This document shows positions 37,431 to 38,477 of a DNA stretch of 38,477 bases, piece after piece. A program made the translations under genes and the position numbers. This stretch comes from an uncultured Clostridia bacterium. GTDB taxonomy: Bacteria; Bacillota; Clostridia; Oscillospirales; Ruminococcaceae. The DNA lies in contig CALBJC010000073.1 in NCBI GenBank assembly GCA_937892655.1, forward strand, positions 1 through 38,477. The letters run 5' to 3'. The first letter of the stretch is position 1. Each line of letters starts with the position of its first letter. The notes below the pieces were generated by a model that saw nothing but the letters and a program-made list of their open reading frames with translations, was not told the origin of the DNA and ran no database searches.

Positions 37431-38477
37431 ATGGGAAAATCAAAGAAATTAAAATCAAAATTCATGAAGGCTAAAAAGCAAAAGGGAAATATGCAAAGCT
37501 TTGAGCAGAGAATTCTGAGCACAATAAAAACTGCACAGAAAAGCCCTTTGCCTTACCGCCAGCTTCTGCGTGCTTGCAAGGTTTCAGACAGGGAGTTTCC
37601 TGCTTTTACAAGAGTTCTTGAGAATATGAAGCGTGACAGAAAGATAACAGAAACCGACAAGGGCTTTGTTATAAATTCGGGTGAGGTTGTAAACTGCGTT
37701 ATTTCTAGGCTCAACAAAACCTTTGGCTTTGCAAAAATAAAGGCGTCAGCAGAGGGTGAAGAGATTTTTATCCCGGGGCGTGATTTAATGGGCGCTATGC
37801 CTGAGGACGTTGTAGCTGTAAGGATCACAAAAAAGGCTCATAACGGCGAGAAGGCTGAGGGTCAGGTTGTCAGAATCATCGAAGAGGGCTTTACTAAGTT
37901 TACAGGCAACATAGCTTATGATGAGGGCAAAATAATGGTTATACCTGACAGCCTTTCAAAATACGCTATGCGTTTTGATAACCCGCTTGGCATTCCGCTT
38001 GAGATAGGGGATAAGGTCATGTGTCAGATTACACAGCGAGGTAATCGCCACAGCGACCACAGATGCGAGGTTGTAGAAAACTTCGGCAGCTCTCAGAAGG
38101 CGGCAGTATGTGCATTGTCGGTACTTGAGCTTGAAGGGGTATCTACAGAATTTTCAGAGGCAGTTTTACAGAATGCAAAAGAGGTCTGTGATGAAAGCCA
38201 GATTGAAAAAGAGGCTCAAAACCGCCTTGATCTAAGAGATAAGCTCATATTCACAATTGACGGCGCCGATACTAAGGATATTGACGATGCCGTATCAGTT
38301 GAAAAGACAGAAAACGGCTTTTTACTTGGCGTTCATATTGCAGATGTAAGCTTTTATGTCCGCCCAAAGAGCGAGCTTGATAACGAGGCTTTTGCAAGGG
38401 GTACGAGCGTTTATTTTGCAAATAAGGTTATCCCGATGCTCCCAAAGGAGCTTTCAAACGGTATCTGTTCCTTAAAT
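37431..38477 (+). CDS. rnr: Ribonuclease R, N-terminal part
   Basis: This gene runs off the window; 349 codons are visible without a stop. RNase R is a 3'-5' exoribonuclease that degrades structured RNA and, with tmRNA/SmpB, faulty mRNA. A Lys-rich start (MGKSKKLKSKFMKAKKQK) is followed by a winged-helix-like segment (about 23-80), cold-shock domains (about 85-240, GFAKIKA then IFIPGRDLMGAMPEDVVAV), and the start of the RNB catalytic domain with the metal-binding FTIDGADTKDIDDAVSV at about 280-296. ATG 37431 follows AAAAGGAAG. smpB and ssrA would be expected beyond the edge. Confidence 0.93.
   Translation, partial: MGKSKKLKSKFMKAKKQKGNMQSFEQRILSTIKTAQKSPLPYRQLLRACKVSDREFPAFTRVLENMKRDRKITETDKGFVINSGEVVNCVISRLNKTFGFAKIKASAEGEEIFIPGRDLMGAMPEDVVAVRITKKAHNGEKAEGQVVRIIEEGFTKFTGNIAYDEGKIMVIPDSLSKYAMRFDNPLGIPLEIGDKVMCQITQRGNRHSDHRCEVVENFGSSQKAAVCALSVLELEGVSTEFSEAVLQNAKEVCDESQIEKEAQNRLDLRDKLIFTIDGADTKDIDDAVSVEKTENGFLLGVHIADVSFYVRPKSELDNEAFARGTSVYFANKVIPMLPKELSNGICSLN

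Noticed and set aside
1..38477. Mobile element, prophage, CRISPR array or defence island
   Set aside because: No transposase, integrase, phage structural gene, regular repeat-spacer array or terminal inverted repeat was seen; gene order and composition look like stable chromosome throughout.

Overview
The window looks like chromosome from a low-to-medium GC Firmicute of class Clostridia, most likely an anaerobic gut or rumen type related to Oscillospirales/Ruminococcaceae. The reasons are the Gram-positive S10-spc-alpha ribosomal layout with a KOW gene between map and infA, zinc-type S14 and Cys4 adenylate kinase, strong GGAGG ribosome binding sites, a single-chain pyruvate:ferredoxin oxidoreductase and a formate-tetrahydrofolate ligase. 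Genus and species cannot be fixed from the sequence alone. No phage, insertion sequence, CRISPR array or plasmid gene is visible, and no gene-free stretch exceeds 300 bases.

Bases 1-14811, plus strand: a nearly unbroken ribosomal superoperon that enters the window inside rplC. The order is rplC'-rplD-rplW-rplB-rpsS-rplV-rpsC-rplP-rpmC-rpsQ-rplN-rplX-rplE-rpsN-rpsH-rplF-rplR-rpsE-rpmD-rplO-secY-adk-map-KOW-infA-rpmJ-rpsM-rpsK-rpsD-rpoA-rplQ. A strong intrinsic terminator closes it. It supplies ribosomal proteins, the SecY translocon, adenylate kinase, N-terminal Met removal, IF-1 and the RNA polymerase alpha subunit. Two genes too short for a 60-residue cutoff, rpmD and rpmJ, are present and intact.

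Bases 14831-25438, minus strand: a small divergent YpsA/DUF1273-like (SLOG-fold) protein; a 1187-residue pyruvate:ferredoxin oxidoreductase with its own promoter and terminator; a five-gene chemosensory operon transcribed cheA-cheW-cheR-cheB-cheW; and a multi-spanning anion-transporter-like permease. No cheY, receptor or flagellar gene is in view. A MarR-family regulator (25597-26013, plus) is divergent from the permease and probably controls it.

Bases 26127-30718: a DUF3592-like membrane protein (plus), a dGTPase-like HD hydrolase and a PPP-type phosphatase (both minus), tRNA-Leu(GAG) (minus) with a consensus promoter and a UUCG-capped terminator, and fhs (plus).

Bases 30735-38477, mostly plus: tsaE-tsaB for tRNA t6A synthesis, rpiB, an ADP-ribosylglycohydrolase followed by an unrecognised 127-residue protein, a divergent pair of a lipoprotein solute-binding protein (minus) and an AraC regulator (plus), a pterin-binding methyltransferase-like protein, secG, and the first 349 codons of rnr (RNase R), which runs off the window.

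Most content is housekeeping. I did not find a clear new multi-gene system. The most interesting items are the SLOG protein with altered signature motifs, the receptor-less chemosensory operon with two CheWs, the orphan solute-binding protein/AraC pair with a repeat-rich intergenic region, an orphan methyltransferase, and several compact terminator/promoter arrangements. Of the 14 promoters I could place by eye, 11 carry an extended -10 (TGn) element.
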